From positions 215,064-279,063 of the forward strand of contig JACAFH010000002.1 in NCBI GenBank assembly GCA_013538715.1: a stretch of DNA of 64,000 nucleotides, in the 5' to 3' direction. Both the position numbers and the translations under genes were made by a program. The notes below the pieces were generated by a model, which saw only the letters and a list, made by a program, of their open reading frames with translations, searched no databases and was not told the DNA's origin. Source of the stretch: Candidatus Nitrosothermus koennekei. GTDB taxonomy: Archaea; Thermoproteota; Nitrososphaeria; Nitrososphaerales; Nitrosocaldaceae. Position 1 is the first letter of the stretch; each line of letters opens with the position of its first letter. This document shows, piece by piece, positions 24,587 through 34,172 of the stretch.

Positions 24587-25273
24587 GAGTTTAGTTCTTA
24601 TCCTTTCTTCAAGTAAAGAATTGATCTCTATGCCAATACATCTCCTCTTTAATAGTATACAATTCTTCATAGTAGAACCAGAGCCTAAGCATGGATCTAC
24701 TACAAGATCTCCTACATTACTAGATGTTTTTATACACTTTGCAACTAGCTCATCTGGCAATTCATTACCTGCAGTCTTTACTCCTCTATTATATGATCGC
24801 TTTATATACCATACATCTTCTGCATAATGTTCTGGCTTGTTAAATACGTAATTAGAGGCATTCTTTACTGCCAATAATAGATGGTAATGTGATGTAACAA
24901 AACGCTTCTTTGTAAATACGCCAAATTGATAATGCCATATACAGTGGTTTAGTAAATAAAATCCTGCATCTTCTATAGCATTTAGCACATGTCTAAGATT
25001 ATTCCATCCTGAGACTAGCCATAAAGAACCATTACCTTTTAAATTATTGTAACACCATCTTATTAACTCATTTATAAATGATGGATAATTATCCTTTCTT
25101 ATCTCTACATATGATAAGGCATCTGGTTTTCTATTATAAGTCTGCATGTTAGCATCAAAACCTATCCCAAATGGAGGATCAGCAAATATAAGATCTGCCT
25201 TCTCTTCTATTATTACTTCTCTAAAATCAGCAAATATTATTTTATGATGATCATCAATCCTTAATTCCTTCAT
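24575..25273 (-). CDS. Site-specific DNA methyltransferase (N4-cytosine/N6-adenine)
   Basis: 232 residues with the catalytic motif IV DPPFG (32-36) before the SAM-binding motif I VVDPCLGSGST (191-201), the order of beta-class amino-methyltransferases. The VSGWNNLRHVLNAI and SHYHLLLAVKN segments are typical of the fold. There is no restriction gene nearby, so it is an orphan. It overlaps the end of argF by 20 bases and is the last gene of a five-gene minus-strand operon, which suggests a stable housekeeping role rather than a mobile R-M system. Recognition site unknown. Confidence 0.9.
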   Translation of the reverse strand: MKELRIDDHHKIIFADFREVIIEEKADLIFADPPFGIGFDANMQTYNRKPDALSYVEIRKDNYPSFINELIRWCYNNLKGNGSLWLVSGWNNLRHVLNAIEDAGFYLLNHCIWHYQFGVFTKKRFVTSHYHLLLAVKNASNYVFNKPEHYAEDVWYIKRSYNRGVKTAGNELPDELVAKCIKTSSNVGDLVVDPCLGSGSTMKNCILLKRRCIGIEINSLLEERIRTKLSPL

Positions 25274-26153
25274 TTCTTAACAATCTAACTAATAATGCTT
25301 TCTGAGTATGTAATCTATTTTCTGCTTGTCTCCATACCACAGATCTCTCTCCGTCAATAACTGCATCTGTAACCTCTTCTCCTCTTTTTGCAGGCAAACA
25401 ATGCATAAAGATAGCATCCTTCTTAGCTAATGAGAATAATTCTTCGTTTACTTGATAGTTAGGAAGAAATGCTTTTAATCTCTCTTCTCTCTCGCTTTCC
25501 TTTCCCATAGATACGAATGAATCTGTATATACTATATCAGCATCTTTTATAGCTTCTTTAGAATTATGAATTATCTCAACACTCTCTCTTGCAAACCTTA
25601 TTGCATCTTCACAAGGTTCGTAACCTTCTGGGCAACCTACTCTAATCTTTATACCAGCTAGATGACATCCTATGATTAATGAATTACATACATTGTCTCC
25701 ATCACCAATCCATGCTAGAGTTAGATCCTTCTCCTTCTTATACTCTCTAATTGTTAAGAGATCTGCTAGCGTTTGACATGGATGATATAGATCAGAAAGC
25801 ATATTTATAACAGGCACTCTTGACACTTTTGCTAATCTCTCTACATCTGAATGAGAATATACCCTTGCACCTATTGCATGAGAGTATAATGCCAATGTTC
25901 TAGCAGTGTCTTCTATACTCTCTCCTCTTGAGAGCTGTATATCACTAACATTAAGCGCTATAGCATGCCCTCCTAGTTCTAACATAGCTACTTCAAAACT
26001 AACTCTTGTTCTTGTAGATGCTTTCTGGAATATCATAGTAAATATCTTATTCTTTAATAACTCTCTCCTCTCACTCTTTAAGATTATAGATAGTTCAAGC
26101 AGATGCTCCAATTCTTTTTTGTCAATCTCCATTAGTGTTAATAAATTATACAT
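25254..26153 (-). CDS. argF: Ornithine carbamoyltransferase
   Basis: 299 residues. The carbamoyl-phosphate motif STRTR (46-50) in FQKASTRTRVSFEVAMLELGG, HPCQTLADLLTI, and the ornithine-side DSFVSMG and HCLPAKRGEEV motifs identify OTCase rather than aspartate carbamoyltransferase. It makes citrulline in arginine synthesis. The gene overlaps ftsY by eight bases at its start and the DNA methyltransferase by 20 at its end; no other arg gene is nearby. Confidence 0.96.
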   Translation of the reverse strand: MYNLLTLMEIDKKELEHLLELSIILKSERRELLKNKIFTMIFQKASTRTRVSFEVAMLELGGHAIALNVSDIQLSRGESIEDTARTLALYSHAIGARVYSHSDVERLAKVSRVPVINMLSDLYHPCQTLADLLTIREYKKEKDLTLAWIGDGDNVCNSLIIGCHLAGIKIRVGCPEGYEPCEDAIRFARESVEIIHNSKEAIKDADIVYTDSFVSMGKESEREERLKAFLPNYQVNEELFSLAKKDAIFMHCLPAKRGEEVTDAVIDGERSVVWRQAENRLHTQKALLVRLLRNEGIKD

Positions 26154-27051
26154 TATTGCTCACCAATAATGAATCGACAAATTGTTCAGCATTGAATCTT
26201 GTTATATCGTCATACTCTTGACCAGTTCCAATATATATTATAGGCTTTTGAGTTACATATACTATGGATAGTGCTGCACCACCTTTAACATCAGCATCTG
26301 TCTTTGTTAGTATTGCAGCATCAAAATTTGTATAATTGTAAAACTCTTTTGCTTGATTTATAGTATCATTACCAGCAAGTGAGTCACCTATGAAGATCTT
26401 TAGATCTGGTTTGACTACTCTAATTATCTTACTCATCTCATCCATTAGATTCTTACTAGTCTGCATCCTCCCTGCAGTATCTACAAGTACTACATCAATC
26501 TTATGAGCCTTAGCATATAATACAGCATCTTTGCCAACAGCAGCTGGATCTGCTCCATATCTTTGTGTAATAACCCTTATACCCAATCTCTCTCCATGTG
26601 TTGATAATTGCTCTATTGCACCTGCTCTATGAGTATCACCTGCTGCTATGACTACTGTAAACTCTTTCTTAAGCATATTTGCTATCTTTGCTATGGTAGT
26701 AGTCTTACCAGTCCCATTTATACCTAAAAAGAGTATTGTATAAGGCTTATTAGAGACTCTTATCCTCTCTACTATATCTATACTTCCAGCCTTATTAAAT
26801 AAATTAAGCATATAATCCCTAAGCCAGTTTCTTATTATAATTTGTGCACTATCATTACTTTCAAATTTTTTGCCTACTAGCTCTTGTTTCATTCGCTTCT
26901 CTAGATCTTCTATAACATCTTGTGCTACATCACTCTCTATTAATGATAATTCTAATTCTCTAAATATCTCATCTATCTCCTTCTCGGATAACTCTTTTGT
27001 GCTTACCTTCTTTATTACATTTGAGAAAGCTTTCTTTATTCTATCAAACAT
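26146..27051 (-). CDS. ftsY: Signal recognition particle receptor FtsY
   Basis: 301 residues: an N-domain four-helix bundle (1-100), then the G domain with G1 GINGTGKTT (110-118), AAGDTHRAGAIEQL, DTAGRMQTSKNLMDE, TKTDADVKGGAALSI and IGTGQEYDD. The N-terminal acidic A-domain of bacteria is absent, as usual in archaea. It receives SRP-bound ribosomes at the membrane. It lies five bases after prefoldin alpha and overlaps argF. Confidence 0.96.
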   Translation of the reverse strand: MFDRIKKAFSNVIKKVSTKELSEKEIDEIFRELELSLIESDVAQDVIEDLEKRMKQELVGKKFESNDSAQIIIRNWLRDYMLNLFNKAGSIDIVERIRVSNKPYTILFLGINGTGKTTTIAKIANMLKKEFTVVIAAGDTHRAGAIEQLSTHGERLGIRVITQRYGADPAAVGKDAVLYAKAHKIDVVLVDTAGRMQTSKNLMDEMSKIIRVVKPDLKIFIGDSLAGNDTINQAKEFYNYTNFDAAILTKTDADVKGGAALSIVYVTQKPIIYIGTGQEYDDITRFNAEQFVDSLLVSNNV

Positions 27052-27055
27052 GATA

Positions 27056-27478
27056 TCATCCTTGTTTTTGCATCTTCATAACTAAAGCATTTGCATTCCT
27101 CCTAATTTCTTCCATAGACTCTTCTACTTGCCTCTTCTGTGCTACTGTACTATTCAAAGCAGCCTCAAGTTCCCTTAACCTATTCTCTATAAATAGAGTT
27201 GCGTCTGTTCTGTTCTTCTCTATAGATATACCAGAACCTACATTAACTAGAAATTTTGTATCTGGCTCTATTGTAGATTGTGCATATATACCTAAACCTA
27301 TTGGCATCATGACACTAAACTTCTCATTACCGTCTAAAGCCTTTAATGCATCTAGTGCTGCCTTACCTTCCTCAATCAGTCTCATTATAATAGACTCTTT
27401 TGATACAAGTTCACTTAGATAAACCTCCATACTCTTCAATTGTGTAATCATAGTTTGTAGTCTTTCTGTATCGCTCAT
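27056..27478 (-). CDS. pfdA: Prefoldin alpha subunit
   Basis: About 140 residues: N- and C-terminal coiled coils around the central beta hairpin SVMMPIGLGIYAQSTIEPDTKFLVNVGSGISIEK, which is the alpha-subunit pattern. It forms the heterohexameric chaperone that hands unfolded proteins to the thermosome. I prefer ATG 27478; 27490 adds four residues. The prefoldin alpha-ftsY pairing is a recurring archaeal arrangement. Confidence 0.92.
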   Translation of the reverse strand: MSDTERLQTMITQLKSMEVYLSELVSKESIIMRLIEEGKAALDALKALDGNEKFSVMMPIGLGIYAQSTIEPDTKFLVNVGSGISIEKNRTDATLFIENRLRELEAALNSTVAQKRQVEESMEEIRRNANALVMKMQKQG

Positions 27479-27518
27479 ATACTCATGCAATGCATGACTG
27501 ATTTATAAACGCTTTAGA

Positions 27519-28664
27519 TCAGCTCCATAGCCTTTCTTTAAATGTAAACTTCTTATTAAAAAGGAAATTACCTATAGATGCTAATCCAACAGATATTAAC
27601 AATGCTATCTCGTATTCAACTCTATCCATTAATAGATTTGTTATCATGAATTGTATAAAGGCACCAACTGAACTAAATAGTAAGTATAACCCATATTGCT
27701 TTAATATTCTTTTTATACCGAAGTTCTTATCCTCAAAAGTCCATAGCTTGTTCAATATGAAATTGCTTGTTATTGATGCTGATATACCAGCAAGCATTGC
27801 AGAGTTATGATCTATGAATGATGCTAATATCATAGATAATCCATAATTCACAAACAATCCAGAGAAACCAATAGTATAGAATCTTGATGCTTTTGATAGA
27901 AATAGCACTGAACCTCTTCTCTCATTACTATTCTTCCTCCCATATCTATATAATCGCCATATAGATCTTAGATAATCCATTATAGTTGTGATATCTAACT
28001 TACTTGCTCCACTCTTTCTATTTGTGAATGTATAAGGAATCTCTTTTATGCTTGCATTATGTACTTTGATTATTATCTCTAGTAAGAGTTTATATCCTAA
28101 TCCATCAAATTTTGTCATAGATATTATGCTCTTCTTAAATCCAAAGAATCCAGATAATGGATCTTTTATTCCATCTATCTTAAGTATAAGCTCAGCAATC
28201 TTCTTTGCAAGATTACTTAACAATTTACGCTTAAGAGGCCATCCTACTATTCTTCCTCCATTTACATATCTAGATGCTATAACAAGATCGTTATGTTCTA
28301 ACTCTTTTAGCATTAATGGTATGAGTGAAGGGGGATGAGAGAAATCGGCATCCATAACAAGTATATTCTCGCCTTCTGCAATTGATATACCATCTATTAT
28401 AGCACTTGCTAAGCCGTTCTTTCCTTTTCTATGAAGAACTCTAATTGTATAATTAACTCTTTTAGCATACTCATCAACTATAAAACCTGTTCCATCTGGA
28501 GAATTATCATCTACTACTATTATCTCCCTCTCTATATTATTAGTTAAAAGAGAAGAGTTTATCTCTTCAATAAGCTTTATTATATTATCAGACTCATTAT
28601 AAGTTGGAATTATTATAGATAGTTTTCTCTTTATAGAACTTAGTTCTTCTATTTGACTATGCAT
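27519..28664 (-). CDS. Dolichol-phosphate mannosyltransferase-like GT2 with GtrA domain
   Basis: 381 residues in two parts. Residues 1-235 are a GT2 glycosyltransferase (IIPTYNESDNI, VVDDNSPDGTG and MDADFSHPPSLIP with the metal-binding D-A-D). Residues 250-378 are a four-helix GtrA-type membrane domain (LFVNYGLSMILASF, SNFILNKLWTFEDKNFG, GNFLFNKKFTF). It probably transfers a sugar from a nucleotide to dolichol phosphate for surface glycosylation. It is the first gene of the operon leading to pfdA and ftsY. Confidence 0.9.
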   Translation of the reverse strand: MHSQIEELSSIKRKLSIIIPTYNESDNIIKLIEEINSSLLTNNIEREIIVVDDNSPDGTGFIVDEYAKRVNYTIRVLHRKGKNGLASAIIDGISIAEGENILVMDADFSHPPSLIPLMLKELEHNDLVIASRYVNGGRIVGWPLKRKLLSNLAKKIAELILKIDGIKDPLSGFFGFKKSIISMTKFDGLGYKLLLEIIIKVHNASIKEIPYTFTNRKSGASKLDITTIMDYLRSIWRLYRYGRKNSNERRGSVLFLSKASRFYTIGFSGLFVNYGLSMILASFIDHNSAMLAGISASITSNFILNKLWTFEDKNFGIKRILKQYGLYLLFSSVGAFIQFMITNLLMDRVEYEIALLISVGLASIGNFLFNKKFTFKERLWS

Positions 28665-28711
28665 ATATGATATTATAAAATGCCTCTATAAATTATTTGT
28701 TAAAACTATTT

Positions 28712-29599
28712 ATGGATATATTAATCAAATCTAATTACGATGATACTATGAATACTATATATGAGCAATTGGTTGCAAAGATTGCAAAGAGATGGATTGC
28801 TGGAGTAGAGTTAGATGATGCTATTATGGCATGTAAAGAAGCTAATTCTATTGGGTTACATGGTATTATAAATTATCTTGGTGAAGATATACTAGATAGA
28901 GATATCGTTAAAGGTGCTGTTAAAGAGTATAAATCTATCTTAGATGCTATAGAAGAAGAGAGACTGGATTGTAGTATATCTCTAAAATCTACTCAGATTG
29001 GGCTTGCTATAGATGAAGTAGAATGCAGAAATAATCTTAAAGAGATACTAGAATATGCTTCTTCGTACAGGAAGTTTATATGGATAGATATGGAATCGTC
29101 AAAATATCTAGAAAAGGTCGTCAATATGTATATAGAAGTTAGAAGAAGTTATGAGAACGTAGGTATAGCATTGCAATCTTATATAAGAGATGCACCAATC
29201 TATCTTGCTCAATTATTAGATGCAAATGCAATAATAAGACTTACTAAAGGTGCATATAGAGAAGATGCAAGTATAGTATTTAAATCAAAAGATATGATAG
29301 ATAGAAATTATATAAAATTAATGGAGTTTCTCTTTAAGAATAGTAATGATAACTTTGCAATTGCAACACATGATCCAAAGATCATAGAATTAGCAGAGAA
29401 TCTTAGTAAGATGTATAGATGCAAATTTGAGTTTCAAATGCTTAGGGGTATAAGAGATGATTTAAAGAAGATCTTAGTAGGGAAAGGTTATGCGGTAGGA
29501 GAGTATATACCATATGGAGGTAAAGCGTTAGAATACTCCATTAGGAGAATAAAAGAACATCCTACAAACATCTTCTTATTAATAAGATCTATTGTATAG
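28712..29599 (+). CDS. Proline dehydrogenase
   Basis: About 295 residues of the FAD-dependent TIM-barrel ProDH family: ANSIGLHGIINYLGED, WIDMESSKYLE, IALQSYIRDA, IRLTKGAYRED, FAIATHDPKIIELAE and FQMLRGIRDDLKKILVGKGYAVGEYIPYG are family motifs; the terminal arginine pair (SIRRIKEHP) binds the proline carboxylate. ATG 28712 is preferred, though TTG 28697 and ATG 28748 are possible. With the convergent P5C dehydrogenase it oxidises proline to glutamate. Confidence 0.92.
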   Translation: MDILIKSNYDDTMNTIYEQLVAKIAKRWIAGVELDDAIMACKEANSIGLHGIINYLGEDILDRDIVKGAVKEYKSILDAIEEERLDCSISLKSTQIGLAIDEVECRNNLKEILEYASSYRKFIWIDMESSKYLEKVVNMYIEVRRSYENVGIALQSYIRDAPIYLAQLLDANAIIRLTKGAYREDASIVFKSKDMIDRNYIKLMEFLFKNSNDNFAIATHDPKIIELAENLSKMYRCKFEFQMLRGIRDDLKKILVGKGYAVGEYIPYGGKALEYSIRRIKEHPTNIFLLIRSIV

Positions 29600-29668
29600 A
29601 TGAGCTAATTATTATAACAAGTTTATTATGCTAATGTATATATATCATTATTTAGGAAGAGTTAAAGG

Positions 29669-29797
29669 ATGCAAAAAAGCGATGCTAGATACATATGTAT
29701 CCATTTATGGAGATTAGGTAAATGGTGCTATTGTTGTAATCATTGCACGGAATGTTGCAAGGATACAAAATGTAATTGTTATTATTGCAAACATTGA
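29669..29797 (+). CDS. Cysteine-rich microprotein, 42 aa
   Basis: A short frame starting MQKSDARYICIHLWRLGKWC, with ten cysteines and three histidines in 42 residues. Cysteines fall at 10, 20, 22, 23, 26, 29, 30, 35, 37 and 40 (C-x-C-C-x2-C-x2-C-C-x4-C-x-C-x2-C), dense enough for a metallothionein-like metal cluster or a compact zinc protein. A purine-rich AGGAAGAGTTAAAGG precedes the ATG and a TATA-like TGTATATATA lies upstream. The end overlaps the P5C dehydrogenase gene by 16 bases. Family unknown; metal binding is inference. Confidence 0.6.
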   Translation: MQKSDARYICIHLWRLGKWCYCCNHCTECCKDTKCNCYYCKH

Positions 29798-31341
29798 GTT
29801 CTACTCTGCTCTCTCATGAACAATGGAAGATAATATTTACTCCCACTACCTTTACCACTTATTCCAGAGTATTTCCATCCTACAAAAGGTTGTGCCCCTA
29901 CCATTGCTCCCGTAGTTGCACTTCTCTCTCTATTCACATATAATACACCAGCCTCGTGTTCATTAAAAAATCTCTCTATCTCATCTTTATTGTTAGTGAA
30001 GATGCCAGCAGTAAGCCCATAGTCAACACTATTTGCTATCTCTATAGCCTCATCAAATCTTTCATATTCTATAATTGTTAATACTGGCAAGAATAGTTCT
30101 TCCTTTACAAATTCATGATCTTTAGAAAGTCCATCTATTATCATAGGTGCTACATAATATCCATGTTTTAGTTCATCTACAATTCTTCCAAATAATACTT
30201 TACCATCTTTTGACGCTTTCTCTAATACATTACCATACTTCTTATATGCATGATAATTTATAACTGGTCCTATGAATGTATCTCTCTCTATAGGGTTTCC
30301 TATCTTTAATTTCGTGGTAAATGACAATAATTTATTAACAAACTCATCCTTTATACTCTTATCTATTATTAGTCTTGAGCATGCACTACATTTCTGTCCA
30401 GAATAACCAAATGCTGCTCGTGCTATTGCTACTACTGCTTTCTCAATCTCTGCATCTTTACTAACTATACATGCATTCTTTCCTCCCATCTCTGTTATTA
30501 TTGGTTTTGGAGACTCTGCGTTAGTCTTAAATATACTTAAACCAACATCTCGTGAACCTGTAAATACTATACCATCTATCTCTCTACTCGTAACAAGTAA
30601 ATTACCTACATCCTTACCAGAGCCAGTGACTAGATTTATTGCTCCATCTATAACCCCTGCCTCCATGAATATTCTTACAATTTTGATAGCACTTATGGGC
30701 GTATCACTTGAAGGTTTTAGTACAACTGTATTACCAGTTATCAATGCTCCTGTACACATGCCAGTAGTTATTGCTATTGGGAAGTTAAATGGAGAGATTA
30801 CAGCAAATGTTCCATATGGCCTCATAACGCTATAGTTCTCTTCATCAGCATAGCAGCTATTCATCTTTTTTATGTATCCATTATTATCTTCCATCTCATC
30901 AGCATAATATCTAAGAAAATCTATTGCTTCATCAACATCTGCAATAGCTTCATATCTGTTCTTACCATTCTCATATGTTATTAGTGCAGCGAGCTCGTAT
31001 TTCTGTTTACTCATTATATCAGCAGCTTTGAGCATTATTCTAATCCTTTCTTTATAATCAATCCTCTTCCACTCTCTATAAGCATTCTTTGCACTCTTTA
31101 TTGCACTTGTTATATGTTCTTCATTAGCTCTTGAAGCATATCCTACTATTATCCTCGTATCTATTGGTGATATATCTGGAAATATATCATCCGTTATTAT
31201 CTCTCTTCCATTAATTATTATTGGATGATTCTTTCCTAATTCTTTATCTATTGTTGATATAGCACTTTCATATTTGTTATGAAATATCTCTTCTTCTTTC
31301 ATCATAACAGCCCTCATAAATGTAAGTTCATTCTCAAACAT
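29782..31341 (-). CDS. 1-pyrroline-5-carboxylate dehydrogenase
   Basis: 519 residues of the aldehyde dehydrogenase superfamily. It has PFNFPIAITTGMCTGALITGNTVVLKPSSDTP, the general base in ITEMGGKNACIV, the catalytic cysteine in FGYSGQKCSACSRLIID and the P5CDH-type C-terminus GAMVGAQPFVGWKYSGISGKGSGSKYYLPLF. It converts glutamate semialdehyde to glutamate with NAD. It is convergent with proline dehydrogenase and divergent from the PII gene 73 bases away. Confidence 0.94.
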   Translation of the reverse strand: MFENELTFMRAVMMKEEEIFHNKYESAISTIDKELGKNHPIIINGREIITDDIFPDISPIDTRIIVGYASRANEEHITSAIKSAKNAYREWKRIDYKERIRIMLKAADIMSKQKYELAALITYENGKNRYEAIADVDEAIDFLRYYADEMEDNNGYIKKMNSCYADEENYSVMRPYGTFAVISPFNFPIAITTGMCTGALITGNTVVLKPSSDTPISAIKIVRIFMEAGVIDGAINLVTGSGKDVGNLLVTSREIDGIVFTGSRDVGLSIFKTNAESPKPIITEMGGKNACIVSKDAEIEKAVVAIARAAFGYSGQKCSACSRLIIDKSIKDEFVNKLLSFTTKLKIGNPIERDTFIGPVINYHAYKKYGNVLEKASKDGKVLFGRIVDELKHGYYVAPMIIDGLSKDHEFVKEELFLPVLTIIEYERFDEAIEIANSVDYGLTAGIFTNNKDEIERFFNEHEAGVLYVNRERSATTGAMVGAQPFVGWKYSGISGKGSGSKYYLPLFMREQSRTQCLQ

Positions 31342-31414
31342 AATAATAAATAATTATTAACTCTCTTAAAAAGTTACAGATATACTTAAATAAGTTATTG
31401 TAAATGAATTATAT

Positions 31415-31744
31415 ATGAAGAGTGTAGAAGCTATAATTAGAGTTGAAAAGGCTATAGAAGTTAGAACAGCTCTTATCAATAAAGGCTATAGTGCAATGTC
31501 AATAAGTACTGTTATAGGAAGAGGAGAGCAAAAAGAGAGGGAATATAGTATGGCTTTAGGGATTGAAGTAACATATGATCTATTTGCACGAACATATATA
31601 ATGCTTATAGTTGATGATGAGAAGGTTGATGAGGTTGTAGATATAATACAAAAGAGTGCTACTACTAATTCTAGAGGGGATGGAATAATATTTGTTAGGC
31701 CTATAGAAAAGGCTATTAGAATAAGAAATGGAGAAAAACTATAG
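31415..31744 (+). CDS. PII nitrogen regulatory protein (GlnB/GlnK family)
   Basis: 109 residues: SVEAIIRVEKAIEVRTALINKGYSAMSI, a T-loop region (GRGEQKEREYSMALGIEVTYDLFA) and the ATP-site GDGIIFVRPIEKAIRIRNGE. The T-loop lacks the usual tyrosine at the uridylylation site, as often in archaea. PII proteins sense ATP/ADP and 2-oxoglutarate and block Amt or tune GlnA. It is not next to either amt gene, and no perfect TGATWATCA site lies in its 70-base promoter. Confidence 0.9.
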   Translation: MKSVEAIIRVEKAIEVRTALINKGYSAMSISTVIGRGEQKEREYSMALGIEVTYDLFARTYIMLIVDDEKVDEVVDIIQKSATTNSRGDGIIFVRPIEKAIRIRNGEKL

Positions 31745-31878
31745 AATATTTTTAGTATATCATATAATATCTTATAGAATGAACTAATCAAGATTAATCG
31801 TCTATAATTTATAGGTAAGCAGTCATATATCTTCATGTCTCAGAATTTAAATATGGTTTAGAAAGTATAAATAGTGTA

Positions 31879-32958
31879 TTGAGTAGCAAGGATGAGAGTA
31901 TATTTAGTAAAGAGAGTTTAATGAGCACAACTGCTGGAAGAGATATATTGAAACATGCGATGATTAAGAGTAAACAATATAGACAATTTCAATATTATAA
32001 GGAGTATGCTGATACAAATCTGCCTATATTTATAGATAGATTTACTCAAGAATTATATAACTGCATAATAAGTGATGAAGAACCAGAAGTTACTCTGAAA
32101 AGATTTGTTAACGAGGTAAAGAGCACAGATCTTATGTTAGATTATACTACTATAAATAATGTTAAGAAGAGATTAGAGGATAAGAGTATATTGAATGATA
32201 GAGTCAGAAGAATAACCGATTCAAACTTTGTAAAGATGACATATCCAGTATTTAGAGCATTGGTAGATGGCACTAATGTTTATTTATCATTAAATTTGGA
32301 CGAGAGAATGAAAGATGCCCTTGTAGATGCTCATATAATAGCGATAGATCTAAGCGAGCCTATGGATAGAATAATAGATGGCGATGAAGATATAGAATAT
32401 TTAGACGATTATAAACTTATGAATCCTTATATATTAAATATAGCACGTAATAAAATAGCACAATTTGGGGAAGGTGTGAGTAGTTCATTTGAGGAAGGAT
32501 TTGAGGATGCTATGAAAGGGCAATATATGGATCACAGGCTAAAGATAGCCAAGCAGATAGATTATGAATCAATGAATCTCTGCTATAAGAAATATAGAGC
32601 AATAATGGGCACTAGTGGGAGAAATATGGCTTTGACAGCAAACCCTCTTGCAGAGATACTTTATTATGGTATGGCTAAAGCTGGAGAATGTGTAGGTTGT
32701 GGTAATGAAATGGAAGACTCTTTTAAATATAGGATGATCAAAATCCCTTCATGGCCACTTTATTATAAACAACTAGTAAATGATAATAAGAAAGCGTTTT
32801 CGTTAACACTACAAAGGGCAGAATTATATTTGGAAGAAGCGAAGCAAGCATTAAGTATGCTTCCTGATGATTTCATTACTAAGCCATTTATTGAGTTTCT
32901 ATTCCTAATAGTTAAACATTATAATCAATATTGGTATAATCAAGTAGTCAAACTCTAA
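31879..32958 (+). CDS. Conserved hypothetical protein, 359 aa
   Basis: Unrecognised, largely helical and soluble, with one CVGCGNE motif near residue 274. A TTTAAATA element at 31846-31853 places transcription start at about the TTG at 31879, suggesting a leaderless message with TTG start; ATG 31921 is the alternative. It precedes the RFC large-subunit gene by 32 bases in the same direction and may be co-transcribed with it. Confidence 0.65.
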   Translation: MSSKDESIFSKESLMSTTAGRDILKHAMIKSKQYRQFQYYKEYADTNLPIFIDRFTQELYNCIISDEEPEVTLKRFVNEVKSTDLMLDYTTINNVKKRLEDKSILNDRVRRITDSNFVKMTYPVFRALVDGTNVYLSLNLDERMKDALVDAHIIAIDLSEPMDRIIDGDEDIEYLDDYKLMNPYILNIARNKIAQFGEGVSSSFEEGFEDAMKGQYMDHRLKIAKQIDYESMNLCYKKYRAIMGTSGRNMALTANPLAEILYYGMAKAGECVGCGNEMEDSFKYRMIKIPSWPLYYKQLVNDNKKAFSLTLQRAELYLEEAKQALSMLPDDFITKPFIEFLFLIVKHYNQYWYNQVVKL

Positions 32959-32990
32959 TCTTTTTATTATTCTTATACTCATAATATAGT

Positions 32991-34172
32991 ATGTGGAGCT
33001 CCAGGTATAGACCAACTAGAGTTGAGGAGATGGTTGGTAATGAAGATGCAAGGATTGAAGTTGTTAAATGGTTAAAGAGATGGAAGATAGGAATGAAGCC
33101 ATTATTACTTATTGGTCCTCCTGGAGTTGGAAAGACTACGCTAGTTAAGGCTCTTGCTATCCAATTCAATTTAGATCTAATAGAGTTAAATGCTAGTGAT
33201 ACTAGAAGCAAGGAGAGATTAGAGGGTATAATTATCCCATTATTGTCTAACAAAGGCATAATGGATAGAAGAGTCATATTATTCTTAGATGAAGTGGATG
33301 GTATATACAGTAATTCTGATAGAGGAGGTTTGTCATCATTGTTAACATTTGCTAAAGAGCCTAGTATACCAATTATCATGGCTGCTAATAGAGAGAATAA
33401 CGCATTAAAAGAGTTAATTAAAGTTTGCAAGATAGTAAAGTTTTATGAGATACCGCCACGATTGACACTATTATATTTAGAATATGTATTAAGGAAAGAG
33501 AATGTAACAATTAGTAGAGGTGAAGAGATCAACATAGTTAGAAAAAGTGGAGGAGATATGAGGAATCTATTGAATACAGTAAATTCTATAATAGCTTTAG
33601 GCTCAAGTGGCAATGAGCATAAAAGCAAAGTCCCTCTTCAAGAAGCAATTAATAACTTTTTTAATACATTAGATAAGTATTCAGCGTTAGATTCTTTATC
33701 CAATGCTGAAGGTTTCTATTACGATCCACGCTTCAATAGAGATTATGAAGTTGACAAGTTAGACGTATTATTTAGTAGTGTAATAAATAGTACTAATGAT
33801 ATAAATAAACTTGCTACTATTCTCAACATTCTATCAGAAGTAGATATCATAATAGCAAGGATGAATTCTAGTAAAGAATGGAGAATGCTTAGATATATAG
33901 ATACTATATTAGCATATTCACTCTTTAATTATACACGAGGCTTCAACTATAATCAATATAATATACCATATACATTAGCAAATAAGATCTTCAAAGATGG
34001 TAGAGCAATAAATAAATTATTAACAGAACTTGCTACTCTCTTACATGCATCTAAAAGGAGAATAGCAGTGATGCTACCATACATAATGCTAATATTAAAG
34101 GATAAATCAGAATTGCTAGATAAGATAGATAAATCTATCTTAGAGAGTATGAATGGTGTATATAATGATTAG
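32991..34172 (+). CDS. rfcL: Replication factor C large subunit
   Basis: 393 residues of a clamp-loader AAA+ protein: WSSRYRPTRVEEMVGNE at the N-terminus, Walker A GPPGVGKT (42-49), the LIELNASDTRSKERLE sensor region of RFC1-type subunits, Walker B LFLDEVDG and sensor 1 IIMAANRENN. With the RFC small subunit it loads PCNA. It is shorter than many RfcL proteins, lacking a long basic C-terminal tail. The next gene overlaps its end by eight bases. Confidence 0.93.
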   Translation: MWSSRYRPTRVEEMVGNEDARIEVVKWLKRWKIGMKPLLLIGPPGVGKTTLVKALAIQFNLDLIELNASDTRSKERLEGIIIPLLSNKGIMDRRVILFLDEVDGIYSNSDRGGLSSLLTFAKEPSIPIIMAANRENNALKELIKVCKIVKFYEIPPRLTLLYLEYVLRKENVTISRGEEINIVRKSGGDMRNLLNTVNSIIALGSSGNEHKSKVPLQEAINNFFNTLDKYSALDSLSNAEGFYYDPRFNRDYEVDKLDVLFSSVINSTNDINKLATILNILSEVDIIIARMNSSKEWRMLRYIDTILAYSLFNYTRGFNYNQYNIPYTLANKIFKDGRAINKLLTELATLLHASKRRIAVMLPYIMLILKDKSELLDKIDKSILESMNGVYND

